A stretch of 64,000 nucleotides of DNA from Stercorarius parasiticus (GCA_013396915.1 VWZL01000906.1:235761-299760), one strand, 5' to 3'. Positions 12,801 to 26,415 are shown, counted from the first letter of the stretch. Translations and numbers: made by a program. Notes: generated by a model from the letters alone, not told the origin.

Positions 12801-15780
12801 GTTTTCCAATGGTTTTCATGTGTCCCTTGCTGGAGTATCTTGCTGAGAAATAACTAGGAGTTCAGTTGCTCTAAGGGGTTTTGCACATCTGAAAAATTTT
12901 GAGCTCTGACAGGGAAGGGAAAGAAGAGGAATATAGAGATTGGTATTACATCCTAGTGACTTTCCATCGTCTAGGGATAGTTTGACATGAGTTAGACCTA
13001 CTTAAGTTTCAGATCAAATAAACTTTCCTCATTTGCTTCTGGTTTTGGGATATTTTTTATCGTCATATGGCCTTACTGCTGCACTTTTTTGTTGAAAAAG
13101 CTGTTCTGAGTCATTGCATCCCCTGCTGGAAGTCGAACCCAAAAAGGTCCCACTCAAGCACTAAATTCAGCGGCGTTTGCTCTGGAGACACAGTTGGCCA
13201 GGTAGCCCGCTGCAGCTGGGGACGGGGCTGTGAGTCAGGGATCTGCAGGGCTGAACCTCGGAGGGGATGGAGCAGCTCGGCTGCCACTCAGGAAGGCGCA
13301 TGTGAGACAGGGAGGGACTGAGGAGGGATCTGATGTGCAGCTAACCCAGTAACAGTGACAGCACTGAAAAAGCAAATCTGATTATTATAATCTTTGTGTC
13401 TGTTCTGAATACTATCCGAGTTGCTAGTCTACATATAAAAAAGCGAAATGCCATGCAAGTCCCCTGTGTATTGTTCTTTTCCCTATTGTGCTTAATGACT
13501 GATCAGTTATATAAAATAGGTACAACTCTTTGATAATGCTTATGTAAGTACCTGTTTAGTAATCCTTCTCTGAACGTCACATTTTAACTGGTAGAATTTA
13601 TTAACATTTATATTGCTGTAGAGCTGAGAGACATCAGCTAGGTTATAGCTATGTTGCGCTAGGTACTGTAAAAAGAGAGACTATCAGCCTGCCACATGAA
13701 TCCTTGCTCCATATATTTATTTTATGAAATATATGTTCTATATTTGCATTAATGGGAGGTGACAGAACACTGCAAAATTGACCAGCAATTTACAGCCTCT
13801 TTATTTTTTAATTAAAAACATAAATATGCTTCTACGTAGGAAAAGGGAAGTTTGCTAAAATGAATTCAGACTTACTTAACAAGCTTCCTTCCTTCCACCC
13901 ACAGCTATAGAGGAATTTTCCATAAAGTTATAGAAATAATTTGGCTTTTAAAAATATCAAGGAATGAATGAAGAAATAATCACAAGCTTTTATCATTTTA
14001 GGCTAATATAGCAGTAGGTGAAAGGTTAACGTTCAATGATACATAAATAATGACTCCAAAATCACAAATAAGGCCTTTGTCAGTTATCAAGGAATAAAAC
14101 AACCAAATGTAGGCTGAATCCTTGGGACTATCATCTGTTCACTATCCTCTGTGAACAGGAATAAAATTTGGTTTATTTTGTCCTACTTAGAAGAACAGGC
14201 ATGATAGCATACTAGAACTTTTTATTTGCAGATGGTGTGTTTAAGTACTTTCATTTTAACCTATCCTCAACCCAAGGATGGGCACATAAATAACCTAGAG
14301 TGGGTGGCAAGGCTACAGAGGGAATGAAATAAACATTTCTAATAATTATACTAATTTTTTATGTTAGACCAGTTTTCTAGGAGTTCTTGGCAATGTATAC
14401 TTTGAAGGTATATTAAATCTTATGAACAATTAAGTAATAGAGCTTGATATAGATTTGACATAAACAAGATAGTTGTTCTCACCAGCTAGAATGTTTTACA
14501 AAATTTAGCACTTCCTTTATTCATTCCGTAAGATAATGACCCCAATGTTTGATCAGACATATATGTAAGATACAAGTCTTGAAGTTTTGTCTTTAATTAT
14601 AGACTTCTTTAATATTAACCCTTCCAGATGTTCCAGATTATAATTCTAGGGCATATAACCTTCAGCCTTTGCAACAACTCTACCATTTCAGTGCTAACAT
14701 TAATGAAAAACTAATATTTTGTCTGTAATATGAAAAAGAAACGGTCTCATAGTGATGGAAGGGATTCCCGGTGACAGTGGTCAGAACTTGATGCTGCATT
14801 AACAAAAAACCCTAGATGTTGCAATCTCTATGCCCTGTGCCTCACCCCAGCTGTCCTCGAGACAGCTTTTGAATCCACCACACAATCCACAATTTCAGCC
14901 ACATTTGGAAGGAGAATAGAACTGACAAAGATAATAGATGACTGGATAAAATTGAAGAGCCCTATTATTGCTCCCAATCTGCAACATGAGTTCAGCACCT
15001 ATTAGACATCAGAAAATGATCATGGGATCTTAACATCCGGCTCCACAAAGTGATAGGAGATGAGGATTCAGTAGTACTGCTGCTCTTAGGACTAGTTATC
15101 AATAAGGATGAAACTGAAGTTACTATATGTGTGGTAGGAGCAAAATTCAAAGAGCTGAATTCGCTCGGTGTTCTGAAAGAGCTGATGCACAGTCAGAAGT
15201 GGGATTGTTCACGATTCAGCCTGTAAAAGATTTTTAAGCAGGGTATGACTGTATGAGGGGTTTGAAGAATAGCAAATGTAGCCCTTACATTTAGGCAGAC
15301 AGAAAAAGTGATCTAACAGAGACAGACACTTTTGTCTGAGTTCAAGGAAGGGAAAACTGAAGACATGGAGGTGAATGGAAGGTAAAGAGGCAAAAAGGTT
15401 TACTGAAGATAAATTTGGCCAGACCAGTCTGCTATCTCTCCCTGGCAAAGCAGCTTATTTTTAGACACAGAAAACGCAGTTGATCTAATCTACCACGCTT
15501 CCCCTGAAGGACTCCATGATACAGGATGTTGTTGATGCTTGACGTTTACGTAAATTCATAAAGCAATCAGAAAAATTCACTGAAGAGAAGTCCCTTCAAG
15601 GCTGTTAAATATATAGACACCTATTCTGATTAGGAAGCCTCTGAGCCATATATTTATGGGGGTAAGGAGACACTTTGGCGGAAGTAAAGCTGTATACTCA
15701 CCCCATTTTTATTCTCTTAATAAACATTTGCTATTGACATATGGACATTTAGTCTGATCATTATGACTATCCTCATGCTC
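9851..15780. other. Gene-free unique sequence
   Basis: No gene is recognised. A GC-rich patch at about 10000-10160 holds three overlapping minus-strand frames of 60-83 codons without domains. One pair of splice-like signals brackets 10422-10497 (listed separately). The rest, including 13350-15780, is AT-rich with no open frame over about 85 codons. Confidence 0.6.
10422..10497 (+). other. Candidate cryptic exon (splice-signal pair)
   Basis: A pyrimidine-rich tract ending in CAG lies just before 10422, and GTACGT follows at 10498. The 76-base interval is open in one frame, giving a peptide that starts SGKCPYIANYL, with no recognised domain. Pairs like this occur by chance in tens of kilobases of vertebrate DNA, so confidence is low. 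RNA evidence would decide it. Confidence 0.12.
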
Positions 15781-16206
15781 CTGTGTTGTGCCCCATTCTG
15801 GGCTCCCCAGTACAAAAGAGGCTTTTCTTGCAGTCCAGTGAAAGACCAGAAAGATGATTAAGGGATTGGAGCACCTCACATATGAGGAAAGGCTGAGAGG
15901 GGGACTGTTTAATCCAGAGAAGAGAAGGCTCAGGATCATCTTATTACTGTATATAAATACCTGAAGGGAAGGTGCAAAGAGGACAAAGCCAGGCTCTTTT
16001 CAGTGGTGCTCAGTGACAGGACCAGAGGGATGCAAACCAATGGGCACAAAGTGAAACACAGGAGGTGCCATCTGAACATCAGGAAACACTTTTTTATTGT
16101 GAGGGTGACTAGGCACTGGCGCGGGTTTCTCAGAGAGGTTATAGAGTCTCCATCCTTGGAAATATTCAAAGGATGTATAGACATGGTCAAGGGCAACCAG
16201 CTCTAG
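15781..16206 (+). pseudogene. CR1 ORF2 C-terminal fragment, broken
   Basis: This is the remnant of the end of the CR1 ORF2 protein (endonuclease/reverse transcriptase). The last 68 codons (16003-16206) are open and hold the conserved C-terminal blocks [15 protein letters not shown] and SPSLEIFK, ending at a TAG. Upstream, near 15810-15840, bases appear to be missing relative to the family, and the frame is lost. The reverse-transcriptase catalytic motifs are absent because the copy is truncated. It cannot encode a working protein. Confidence 0.9.
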
Positions 16207-16288
16207 GTGGCCCTGCTTGAGTAGGGGGGTTGGACCAGATGACCTCCAGAGGTCCCTTCCAACCTCAGCCGGGCTGTGATTCTCTGAC
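15781..16288 (+). mobile_element. CR1 LINE, 3' fragment (about 500 bases)
   Basis: This is a 5'-truncated CR1 retrotransposon. It starts within the 3' part of ORF2, runs through the ORF2 stop at 16204-16206 and ends in the short CR1 3' untranslated region. That region includes the conserved 'gaccagatgacctccagagg' block at about 16233-16252 and a degraded tail at about 16274-16287. Divergence is visible but moderate, so it is younger than the relics at 5860 and 29437. No target-site duplication was identified, which is usual for CR1. Confidence 0.93.
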
Positions 16289-18348
16289 TGCAGAGAATGG
16301 AGGCGGGTGATAAGCTACCTCCCTAGCTTCTAGGTCATGTCTTATTTTCCTGGTACCCTGAAATACCTGAAAATATAAAACTGGGGTACACATTGAATTT
16401 GCTGACTAAATAAAGCTGGGTATCACTGTTGGTGAAAGGGATGACTGGATCAGGGTACAGAAGGACTTAGAGAACCCTGAAGACAGGAAAAATAAAAATA
16501 GAAAACAATTAACGAAAAAGTACCAGGTTCTGCTTAGCAGCTGGAGGAACAGAAGAAAGAGGCTTGGAGTGCTAGCCAGTTATGGGGTTAAGACCAAAGC
16601 TGTATGCTTTTGGGTCGCTATGGGTAGCTTTACTTTGCTTTAATATATTTCCAACCTTAGCAGTAAAACACAGGCCACCTAAATTAGGTGCCATAAATTT
16701 ATCCGCAAAGAAAGGACTCCGCATTAACTGACAGGTTTTCTGGATCACATGCTGTGCAGAGAGTTGCACAAATCTAGCTTGTAGAGCCAGAGCTTGTGTG
16801 GAGCCCGAGCCCTGCACCCCTGTCCACTTGGGACCCAGGCCACTCTACCAGCCACTTCCCCTTTGTTCAGTTTTACCCTTCTCATGGAATCAAATGTGTA
16901 CAAACTTGTACTAACCAGCATTTTATTATGTTTGGAGGAGAAGGAACTACCTTCCCGCTTCCCAGCGAAGTTGTGACACAGTAGAAACAAAACTGCAGGA
17001 GTCAGGGGTCCAGACAGTGGTCAGATGTGGAGCTGGGCTCAGAAGCCAAGAGGTAAGCATGTTCAGAGAGAAGGGACAGAGATTCTTACACTTGGATTCT
17101 TTCAATTTTTTTACTTTTTAAATACAGGAATTACGTAATATAAAATGCATAAGTTGTCCCTTAGGGCTTCTTTCAAAGCATTGTCAGGATGGTGCGTATA
17201 TATTCCCTAGTGGAAATCATAGCCTATAACCAGGTGAGAAGTGGCACACTTGGTTCTCCTCGGGACCCTTGAGAAGGGTGCAGATTTGCTCCCATCAGGT
17301 CTTGTCACCAATGTGGTAGTGCTCCTGGGGATGCTTCCACTGGGAGAAGGTAAGCCCAAGCAGAAGAGACCATGGACACCTATCTCAGTGTTTAAGCAGT
17401 GTTTCTAGCAAGCCTTTTGGGTGGATTTGAACTTTGGCAGTAACTAAATGAAGTAGCTGTTTAGATTGACTCGCTAGTCGTAAGTCCTGAGTCTGGCTGC
17501 CTCTGAAATTGATAGTCCAACCAAATAATTCCCTGGGGAGCTGAGTATTTGTTACCTTTCCCCAGTTTGAAAATAATTAAACATAAATTGTATTTTAAGT
17601 GCGAAGGTTAGAAAGAATTCAACTATTTAGAGTCGTTGACTTATTGAGAATGTTCTTCCCAAATCTAACAGAAGCACTGAATGCATTGTGGTTAAAATCG
17701 GCTTTTCACTGACTATAGTTAAATATTTTTTTTGCATGGGTGAACTATGTGGCTGAGCCTTTCTGGGGAAAATATTTAGTGGAAACATTTTTCTCTGATG
17801 CGTTTCTGAACTGATTCATGGAAGTATACACCAATATTTTCATAGGAATTATGATCTGCTTAGCTCTATTTCACAGGGGTGGAAAATAGCTTTTAGTTGA
17901 CAGGAAATACGTTATTTAGCATGTTCTGATAAGCTGTCCTCTGGTTGTTTAAGCTTTAAGATCTTACCACCTTAATAGTCATTCTTGTCAAAGAAGATAC
18001 ATGAGCAGTTGAGGTCTGTATTTATAAAGACCACTGTTGAATCCCAGTATTTTATCTAGGGAAAGGTGGTATTAGCAAGTTGTCCCAAGGGACAAAATTT
18101 GCCACTGGAGCAAATACAAATGGAATTTAAAAGAAGGCTGTCAACCCAGAACTGATCTTGATGATTAGTGGCCTCAGTATTATTATACTGAAGTTTCTTT
18201 ACGGGACGCTGCTCTACATAAGGCACGTAGACATCTCCAGGAGAAGAAGGACAATATGGAAAGAGCCTGTTTGTGCTTGATTCAGCAGGAAGCAGGGAAC
18301 AATGTGTGGCTGTAACAGCAGCTGGAATATTCTTAGAAGAAGGAGGGA
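16289..18348. other. Unique sequence between two CR1 copies
   Basis: No gene is recognised. Overlapping open frames of 60-81 codons on both strands at 16570-16990 have no domain. The segment separates two CR1 fragments in the same orientation that differ in 3' tail and body sequence, so it lies between two independent insertions rather than inside one element. Confidence 0.6.
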
Positions 18349-19633
18349 ATCCACAAGAAGGGCCGGAAGGAGAATCCAGGGAACTACAGGCCTGTCAGTC
18401 TGACCTCAGTGCCTGGGAAGGTTATGGAACAGATCATCCTGGATGTCATCATGTGGCACATAAAGGACAACCAGGTGATCAGGCCCAGTCAGCATGGGTT
18501 CATGAAAGGCACGTCCTGCTTGACAAACCTGATTTCCTTCTATGACAAGGTGAGCCACTTGATGGATGAGGGAAAGGCTGTGGATGTTTTTTACCTGGAC
18601 TTTAATAAAGCCTTTGACATGGTTTCCCACAGCATTCTCCTGGAGAAACTGGCTGCCCATGGCTTGGACGGGAGTACTCTCCGCTGGGTAAAAAACTGGA
18701 TGGAGAGCTGGGTCGAGAGAGTGATGGTGAATACAATTAAATCCAGTTGGTGGGCAGTCACAAGTGTGTTCCCCAGGGCTCACTACTGGGGCCAGTTCTC
18801 TTTAATATTCTTATCAATGATCTGGACGAGGGGATTGAGTATGTTTGTAGACAACACCAAGTTAGGTGGGAGTGTTGACCTGCTTGAGGGTAGGAAGGCT
18901 TTGCAGAGCGATCTGGACAGGCTGGATCGATGGGCCAAGGGCAACGGTATGAGGTTCAACAAGGCCAAGTGCTGGGTCCTGCACGTGGGTCACAACAACC
19001 CCATGCAGCGCTACAGGCTTGGGGAAGAGTGGCTGGAGAGCTGCCTGGTGGAAAAGGACTTGGGGGTGTTGGTGGACAGCCAGCTGAATATGAGCCAGCA
19101 GTGTGCCCAGGTGGCCAAGAAGGCCAACAGCATCCTGGCTTGTATCAGGAACAGGGTGGTGAGTAGGACTAGGGAAGTGATCATCCCCCTGTACTCGGCA
19201 CTGGTGAGGCCCCACGTTGAGTATTGTGTCCAGTTTTGGGCCCGTCACTGCAAGAAAGACACTGAGGTGCTGGAGCATGTCCAGAGAAGGGCAACGAAGC
19301 TGTTGAGGGGTCTGGAGAAAAAGTCTTATGAGGAGCTGCTGAGGGAGCTGGGATTGTTCAACCTGGAGAAAAGGGGGCTGAGGGGAGACCTTATTGCTCT
19401 CTACAACTACCTGAAAGGAGGTTGTAGGGAGGTGGGGGTCAGTCTCTTCCCCCAAATAACCAGTGATAGGACAAGAAGAAATGGTCTCAAGTTGCCTAGA
19501 TATTAGGAAAAATTTTTACACTGAAAGGATTATCAAGCATTCCCTGAATAGGCTGCCCAGGGAAGTGGTGAAATTGCCATTCCTGGAAGTATTTAAAAGA
19601 CGGGTAGATTTGATGCTTTGCAATATGGTTTAG
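18349..19633 (+). pseudogene. CR1 ORF2 reverse transcriptase, truncated and inactivated
   Basis: The plus-strand frame 18409-19506 is open for 365 codons, but it starts at an internal GTG and is open upstream too, so that start is not real. Motif A is intact (YLDFNKAFD, residues 61-70 from the GTG). Motif C reads FVDN (146-149) instead of FADD, losing one catalytic aspartate. Residues about 120-145 are out of frame with the family: one G seems lost near 18764, and about 11 bases near 18840, which brings the frame back. A further deletion near 19495 creates the stop at 19504-19506, and the last 45 codons (19499-19633) continue in another frame. The thumb and C-terminal blocks [33 protein letters not shown] and RRATKL are well kept. 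Confidence 0.93.
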
Positions 19634-19712
19634 TGATGGTTTTTGTCAGTTGATGGTTGGACTCAATGATCTGAAAGGTCCCTTCCAACCTAGACAATTC
19701 TATGATTCTATG
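18349..19712 (+). mobile_element. CR1 LINE, 5'-truncated copy with reverse transcriptase and 3' end
   Basis: This is the largest mobile element in the window. It begins inside ORF2 just before the [12 protein letters not shown] block (about 18373-18408), covers the reverse-transcriptase and C-terminal regions, and ends with a doubled octamer ATTCTATG at 19697-19712, the hallmark of a CR1 3' terminus. The endonuclease domain, ORF1 and 5' end are missing, as is typical of incomplete target-primed reverse transcription. No poly(A) tail and no clear target-site duplication are present, also as expected for CR1. Its 3' untranslated part differs from that of the copy at 15781, so it belongs to a different CR1 subfamily. 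Confidence 0.96.
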
Positions 19713-22188
19713 AAAAGAGGAAGGAGCTGGAGGAAAAGCCACTGGAGGTCCTGAGGGTGGCTGTAGGAGCAGCCTGGAGCAGCCAGGACCGGGACAAGGG
19801 CAACGGTGCCCAGCTCCTGACTGTGGATGAGTGCTGGGGCACTGAAGTGTCACTGGAAGTGACGTGATGGGTTTAAAACCTGCACGGCCAATGCAAGTGG
19901 GACCTGCAAGCAAACAAGTGACTGGTGGGTTTGGGTAGGAGCTGGTGGTATAGTCACCCTTCACACGGCACTTAAAGCAACTGTGCCCATGACAGTTTCA
20001 CTATCTGAGTGTGGAAAGCATCATGTGTTGTTTGTCAGAATACAGCTACTTGTAGGAGCCCATGGAGAGCTCAAGCTGGGAGAGGCTGGTGTTCAGGCAC
20101 ACATTTTGCCCATGCCTCTGAGTTTGCATTGTCTCTGCACATGTCTGCACATCAGCGTGCCACACGCTTACGCTGACAGCCCAAAGAGGGATCACTTGCA
20201 TTATTATCTAAATCCCAACAGTGTGCTTGGATCTGCTGATGACACTAATATACCCTATTTCTGTACAAAGAAAACTGCACTGAGAAAAGCAAGGAGGATG
20301 GCAGATGGGAGCTGCGGCTTACCAGGTGTGGGGGTTTATAGGGACTACTTGTCTAGAGTTTCTACTCATTATGTTTTCATATGGTACTTTCTCCAAAAAA
20401 GCCAGTGTTGTTCTGGTCTCTCAATTACGTTTGTGTGCTTGTACACACGTACATAACTATCTGTAATCTTTTGCTGTAATATTGCCAGCATGATTTTTTT
20501 TTAATCAGAAGAGTTGCCAGTAGCTCTATCTCTGCCTGTTTCCTATTCCAACAAAGATACAATTTCACAGAGCGCATCTAACCATTCTTATTTCCCAGAA
20601 TGTCCTAAAGTTTGATCTTTTTAAAAGGAAAGATAGGAAAGGCACCTTGAGTATTATTGCTACTGCTGCTTCCCTGTAATGGTTATATGGTGACACTGCT
20701 TTGCACAGGATTACTGTCACTGGCGCGGAGGGGATAGGAGATTGGCTGCCTTGAGGAATGAGATAAGACGATAAAGGAAAGAGGATGTTGCCTCTGCGTC
20801 ATCTGGCTCTGTCTCTCGATTTTCATTCCACGCGTTCTGTGTGGAGCCAAGGTGGGGTTTGAAGCAGTTTCTTGCCTTTGCGCACCTGCCATTGTTCGGC
20901 AGCAGCAAAGAGAGTGAGGGAATTGTGACAAATCTATTTTACTTAAAATAACTGAACTATGTAATTGTTCGAGAGGGCTTGGCAGGCAAATGTGATAAAG
21001 CCAAAAGTTATGCAGATCACCAAAGGTACAGGATACAGTGACAGAGTGATGCAGAAAATTGACTCCTGCTATATTATTCTTTGGTAAGCGTTGACATAAT
21101 TATATTACTTAAGTGCTCGTACTGCAGTGAACATGGTTTTTCAGAGTGCTGCACTTCTGCTTAACTGGAATGAAACTCCTAAATTTCTTAACTGCGTTTT
21201 GCTTTGTGCAGTGAAGGCTGAAGTTTTCTCTGCAGAAATCAGGTTCCAGTACACTGACACATTTGGAGTGCAGCAGTTAGAGCTAATCTGGGCCATTTTT
21301 GCTTCATATGCATCAAAAGTGTCACAATTAAGACTGTTTGTCATGGTAGGAGAGAAAAATCATAAAAGGAGTGAGAGGACGAACAGTGGGTTGAGAAGAA
21401 GAAAGGTTTTAGCTGACCTCCACTTGCTAGAGCGAGTTTTCCTCTGAAGGCAGGGGCATGTGGGTGGCTCTCGAGCTTATACGTGTCATCAAACAGGCAA
21501 CCGCTCCAACAGTGGTTTTAACTTTGCACTCTCCAAAGTTGTGTCTATCCCAGGTAATTTAAGTAAAAATGTTGTCCCTTAAAAATCTCAGTAATGAGAG
21601 ATTCATTTTTCTATTGAAAGTTTCCTGTAATAGTCTGTCTATTATTTGATGTCTGTTCCTTTCAGGGAGGGGTAATTAAGAGCCAGAATAGAAAAGAAGA
21701 AAAAAAAGGTATCTCACCTTTCTGGCATATTTTCAAAGGATTCAATTAAGGAACACAAAACAAAATTCCTTTAAAAACGTGATTGATGCGGGAGCTATAA
21801 CTAGGTGCTGTCATTTGATACCGAGGCTTTTTATTAATGCATATTGCACGATAGAAATGTGTGGGACAGGATGCCAGGCTGTTGACAGTGTTTGTGTGTG
21901 GTATATGTGTTACATGAATAGATGGGCTGTGTAGAGGTGCATTTTGTTTCTTCTTTCAGTGGTTCATCTCTTTAATCTGAACTGAAACTGAAAGATCTTA
22001 CTGTGAGGCACGGAGTTCTGAGTGAAAAGGGCTGTTAAGAAAATCTACCTTGAAGGGGAATATTTTATATACAGAATGTTATTTTCTCTAGAATGGAAGT
22101 GCTTAAAAGCTGGTGGTTGTACCCTGTATTATGCATACTGCAGAGGGCTGTGAAACCATTCATGACCGTTTGATATTCTTGATTTTCT

Positions 22189-22333
22189 GCATATATATGC
22201 ACATATATGCACGTGTATATATACATATTTCATATACATATATTCATCTATACTCATATACATATAGATGATATGTCAATATGTAGATATGTATCATATA
22301 CATACCATATGATATATATTGTATGTATATGAT
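22189..22333. repeat. AT-rich TATA/CATA microsatellite
   Basis: About 145 bases are dominated by interrupted ATAT, CATA and TATG units with many short palindromes. It is a long, degraded AT-rich simple repeat that could form cruciforms or be unstable. Confidence 0.85.
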
Positions 22334-25300
22334 AGTACAATCACTGAGAATTGTAAAATACTGTTAGCCTTTACAGTTAGGAGCTGCTTCTGATGGAGGG
22401 CAGGCTCCTTGTCTCATCTAGAGGAGGACAATAAACTGTCAAACCCTTATTATTTTTGAAAATACATTTCAGAAAGTGAGTAGTAAATATTTTTTTTTGT
22501 TACGGACATTTAATTTGCTTACAAATAGACTAATTTATATTCTATTTTCCTCTCTTTTTAAAAAAAAGTTTATTTAACAGTGATGAGTTGCCTGTGTACA
22601 ATGAAATGAAAACTTTGACATCTTTTGTTGAGAGATTATGTCTAATTATCTCGCATATGGATACCAGTAGCTCTGGGGAAACCTAAGGTGGTGTTGCATA
22701 GTGTTGCAAGAAGTTAAAATGCAGGTACCAGTCGTACTAGTCAACAGTTTAAAACATATTCTGGAAATATACACAATGACTTTTCCCACCACCTTTCTAA
22801 GGAAGATACAGGCACCAGTTTAAGGGTTACAAAAAGTAAACCGTAAAACCCAGAAATTTTGTTCATGAAGCAGGTAAGAAAATAGTTTAATAAATTGTTT
22901 AATGGTTTTAAGCCAAAGAGAAGTTTTTGCATTTTTTGCTTTTTGTCTTAAGTTCTCTGAGGTTTTTACCTAGAACTGTGGATAAGCATAGTAAATACAT
23001 TCACCAAGAATGGGATTTGAAACTGCAAACACTTATGCACATGAATAACTTTACCGAGATATGTACTCGACCAAGGAGGTACATGTGATTTTCTGTGCAC
23101 CACAACTTGATCTTTTGCTCGTATCGGAAAGCTGAGAGCTGGCCCTAGCCAGACTCTGGCATTATTTAAAATGCTTTCCTGCAGGCCTTAACTCAGATAC
23201 CCTTCTTTGTCATGCTTTTGCAAACAGCATTGAAAATAGTCTGAGCAGCAAGCCCATTCACAAAAAATTGCACCCAGACAATAAATCTTTCAAAACCGCT
23301 TGTGAGATTGCTTTGCTACAGCACTAGCTACTTAAAGCACTTAAGAATTGTCCAGTAAATAAAAGATATTGTTAGAAACTGCTAATAAAGTTTAGAGAAC
23401 CACCCAGTGACAAATTTCAAAAGAGCAGTCTTCCGATAGAAATGACACTACTTTAGCACAAGTAGGAAAATTATCCAAGGGGTGGAAGATGAAAGGTTCA
23501 GAAAATCTAACTTTTTATATAGTGGCACACTCAGATCCATTTCCTGTAGGTCTAAAATGAAAATTGCCATTTAAGAATAGAGATTTTGAACAAATGGCAG
23601 AGTTGGCAGAAAGAACTGCAGGACCTTGGATTTTGGAGAAAATACGTTAACATGAACTTACAGTGTACATATTGCCAGGAGTAAGGAGAAAAGGGCAATA
23701 AGGTAAAACATTTGTCTGAATACATGTCTCAAGACCTACACTCAGACAATGGAGCTTTTTCATCCATTATATCAGAGCCATTAGATGAGCTCAGTAAATT
23801 TACCGTTTGAAGACACCTAGGTAAAATATAACAATTTTTTTCAATGGAATAGCTGTTCAGATTAGAGCCATTGTAGGGTATGAAAAAAAAGTGTTCAGGA
23901 CAAAATATCTAAAAAGGAAGAGACTGGGCAACATTGTTAGGAAACAACAAATTTTCTATTGAAGAATCTCCTTAAATTGGCCAAATGCCTTTGCAGCAGA
24001 TAATGAGCTATATTTCCTGAATACTGAGTCTGAGAAACTCTTAATTGCTCATAAATCCATGTACTGGAAAGTTTGGAACATTTAATGAGTTGGCAACAGA
24101 CTTCAAAGAAAAGGATTTCATACAGACTGAGTTAGTAGAAACTAATGGACAATGGGTAAATAAGGTCTGCAGCTGAAGTGCTGGGGACTTGGGACAAACC
24201 GACCCATATATTTTGGAGATTAAATCTTTCCTTCATGGTCAAGGATATCTGTCTTCTACAATGATGATGACTTCTACGTATAGTTTGAGGCATGAAGTTC
24301 AAACAATAATACATATCTTGCCTTATTGTAAAATGATCTTGGACTGTTCCATTTCCTCACAGGTGTTTTTAGTTACTTGAAACAGAGGGAGTCACACAAA
24401 GGACAGCAACGCCTTATACCTTATTGCCGAGGCTGTTTTTATTTCTCTGTTTTTTGAGTGAGAGTTTGATGAAGCCTGACTTGTTCATGAGGTTACTCAC
24501 ATGTAGAAAAATCTATCTTTTGGGGACTTGTGTCTTGCATCTGTGTTCTTGAAATGAATGTTTTGATTGGGATCCCCATTGCGTGTCTCAGCACCTTGTA
24601 CTGATACCCCTTGACATCAGTTCTACAACTGTCCTCCCTCTCATGTGGCACTAATGACCAGGCAACCTCCGCACGTGCCTTGTTAACACCGAGCCTTCTT
24701 TGACATGGCTCCTTTCACCGATAGTGGACAGATGGCATTTACAGGCAACCTCAAGTTTGATATTACAGATTTGGTAGGAATCTGGATGTCTATATTTGGT
24801 ATCTTTTAAATTAGGTGATCTATTAGAATGGCTCCAACAGTGTGTTGAGATTTCTGATAATTTCCAATTATACTGCCTCTTTCATCGTCGTTTTGGTTTT
24901 TGCTAGCTTTCAGAAGGGAAATATTATTTTGTAAGTTTTCTGTGGACTGATCTCAGAGAAGCATTTCATTAATCTGTGCCCTAAACAAGGCTATTTTAGT
25001 GTCTGGGCTTTTTGAATTCTATGCATGGTCCACTAGAACAGTGTTCACGAGCTCCTCCTTCTTCACTGCTCAGCTAATAGTTGTGAAGCTTATGTTTCAA
25101 ACCTACCATAAAAGTCAAGACAATGCAAAAAAAAAGCTTACAAGAATCAGACAAATAAGAACAGCAGTTGCAGATGTATGAATAAAGCCACATATTGTGG
25201 CATCTTTTATTCACTTTGATAAAAATATTGAAAAAATATTTCTGTAGACAGGTTATAGTATATGAAATGACTCTACTAAACTGTAAATAAAGTTGTCCAA

Positions 25301-26289
25301 GTTTTTCTGTCTCAGAAGTTATTGGATAACACCCTGACTAATGGACTGTAAGAATTCCTTAACAAAGTCCAGTTATTCCTTAACTGGAGTAAAATCAGTG
25401 CTTTACGAATGACTACATAAAAACAGTAAGATGATACCTTGTGAAATTTTCGTTTTCAGTACATGTTTAGAAAACAGTCATTCTAGAAAACTCAAAACTA
25501 TCATGATAACTAGCTTAGAATGATTATGTGCTGTACATACTAAAAATGCAAAGTCCTGAAAATCTGTTTGCCCGAGTTTTTAAAAATAGCTATTAATAAA
25601 GCTGTTACTTTTTTGGTTTTGCTACAAAGTAACAATTCTGTCCCAAGGACTGCAAAGTGGTTTTGGGACTGTAACAGCAGAACGGGTATCTGATTGTGGT
25701 TCAGCATATCTTTTCGATTTCTCAGTGCTCAAAGGACACCCTACACCAGACCTGCTTTTAGTACAGATTACTTGCCCTTTTGTGGAGGTAGAGGTCTGCC
25801 TGAAGGGAGAAAAAAGTAGAAACAAAGCTTTCCCACCTCTTCATGCTTGTTCTCTCCCCTCCTTCACAGAGGACAATGCAGTGGCCTTCAATCAGGTTTC
25901 TACTTGACTCATGGTGCCATGAAGCCAGAGTACAGGGTGTTTAAAGCCCTACTCCCTGGCACAAAAGGGCTTGCTGGTTAGGCAGGATCTCTGCAGAAAC
26001 AATTCTTTTTCATGTGGATCGCAACTGAAAAAGTCAAGGAAACGCAGAGCCTTTTCCAAACTATCTGCCCACAATCCTATTCAACACTCTCCATCAATCT
26101 AGAAGTTTTGTCTCCCTTCTTGGGGGACTCTGACACGATGCATTTACAAAGTAAAAGGTGACACCTGCTGTGAAAGCAGTGAAGATTATTAGTGTGTCCA
26201 ACTTCAAATACTTTTCAATCTTTCAGTGATTATGGATGCTTCCTATCAAAACTGTCCAAGATGCTGTAACTTTTATATGGGTTTCTGCA

Positions 26290-26415
26290 AAAAGATAAAC
26301 CTTGGAAGTTGCTGGACTGTAAAATAGCAGTACACTATGACACTGGCAAACCTTTAAAAGATAAATCTTGGCTGCCACTGGACTGTACAATATTAGCATG
26401 CTCTGACACCGTTGG
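26290..26415 (+). repeat. Imperfect two-copy tandem duplication, period about 66
   Basis: The block starting AAAAGATAAAC at 26290 recurs as AAAAGATAAAT at 26356. Both copies share CTTGG, then CTGGACTGTA, and later a TGACAC block in the same order. The copies differ at several positions, so the duplication is not recent. No known repeat family is recognised. Confidence 0.7.

Noticed and set aside
19983..20456. 157-codon plus-strand open frame
   Set aside because: No domain, start context or splice support; it follows a CR1 end and resembles chance coding.
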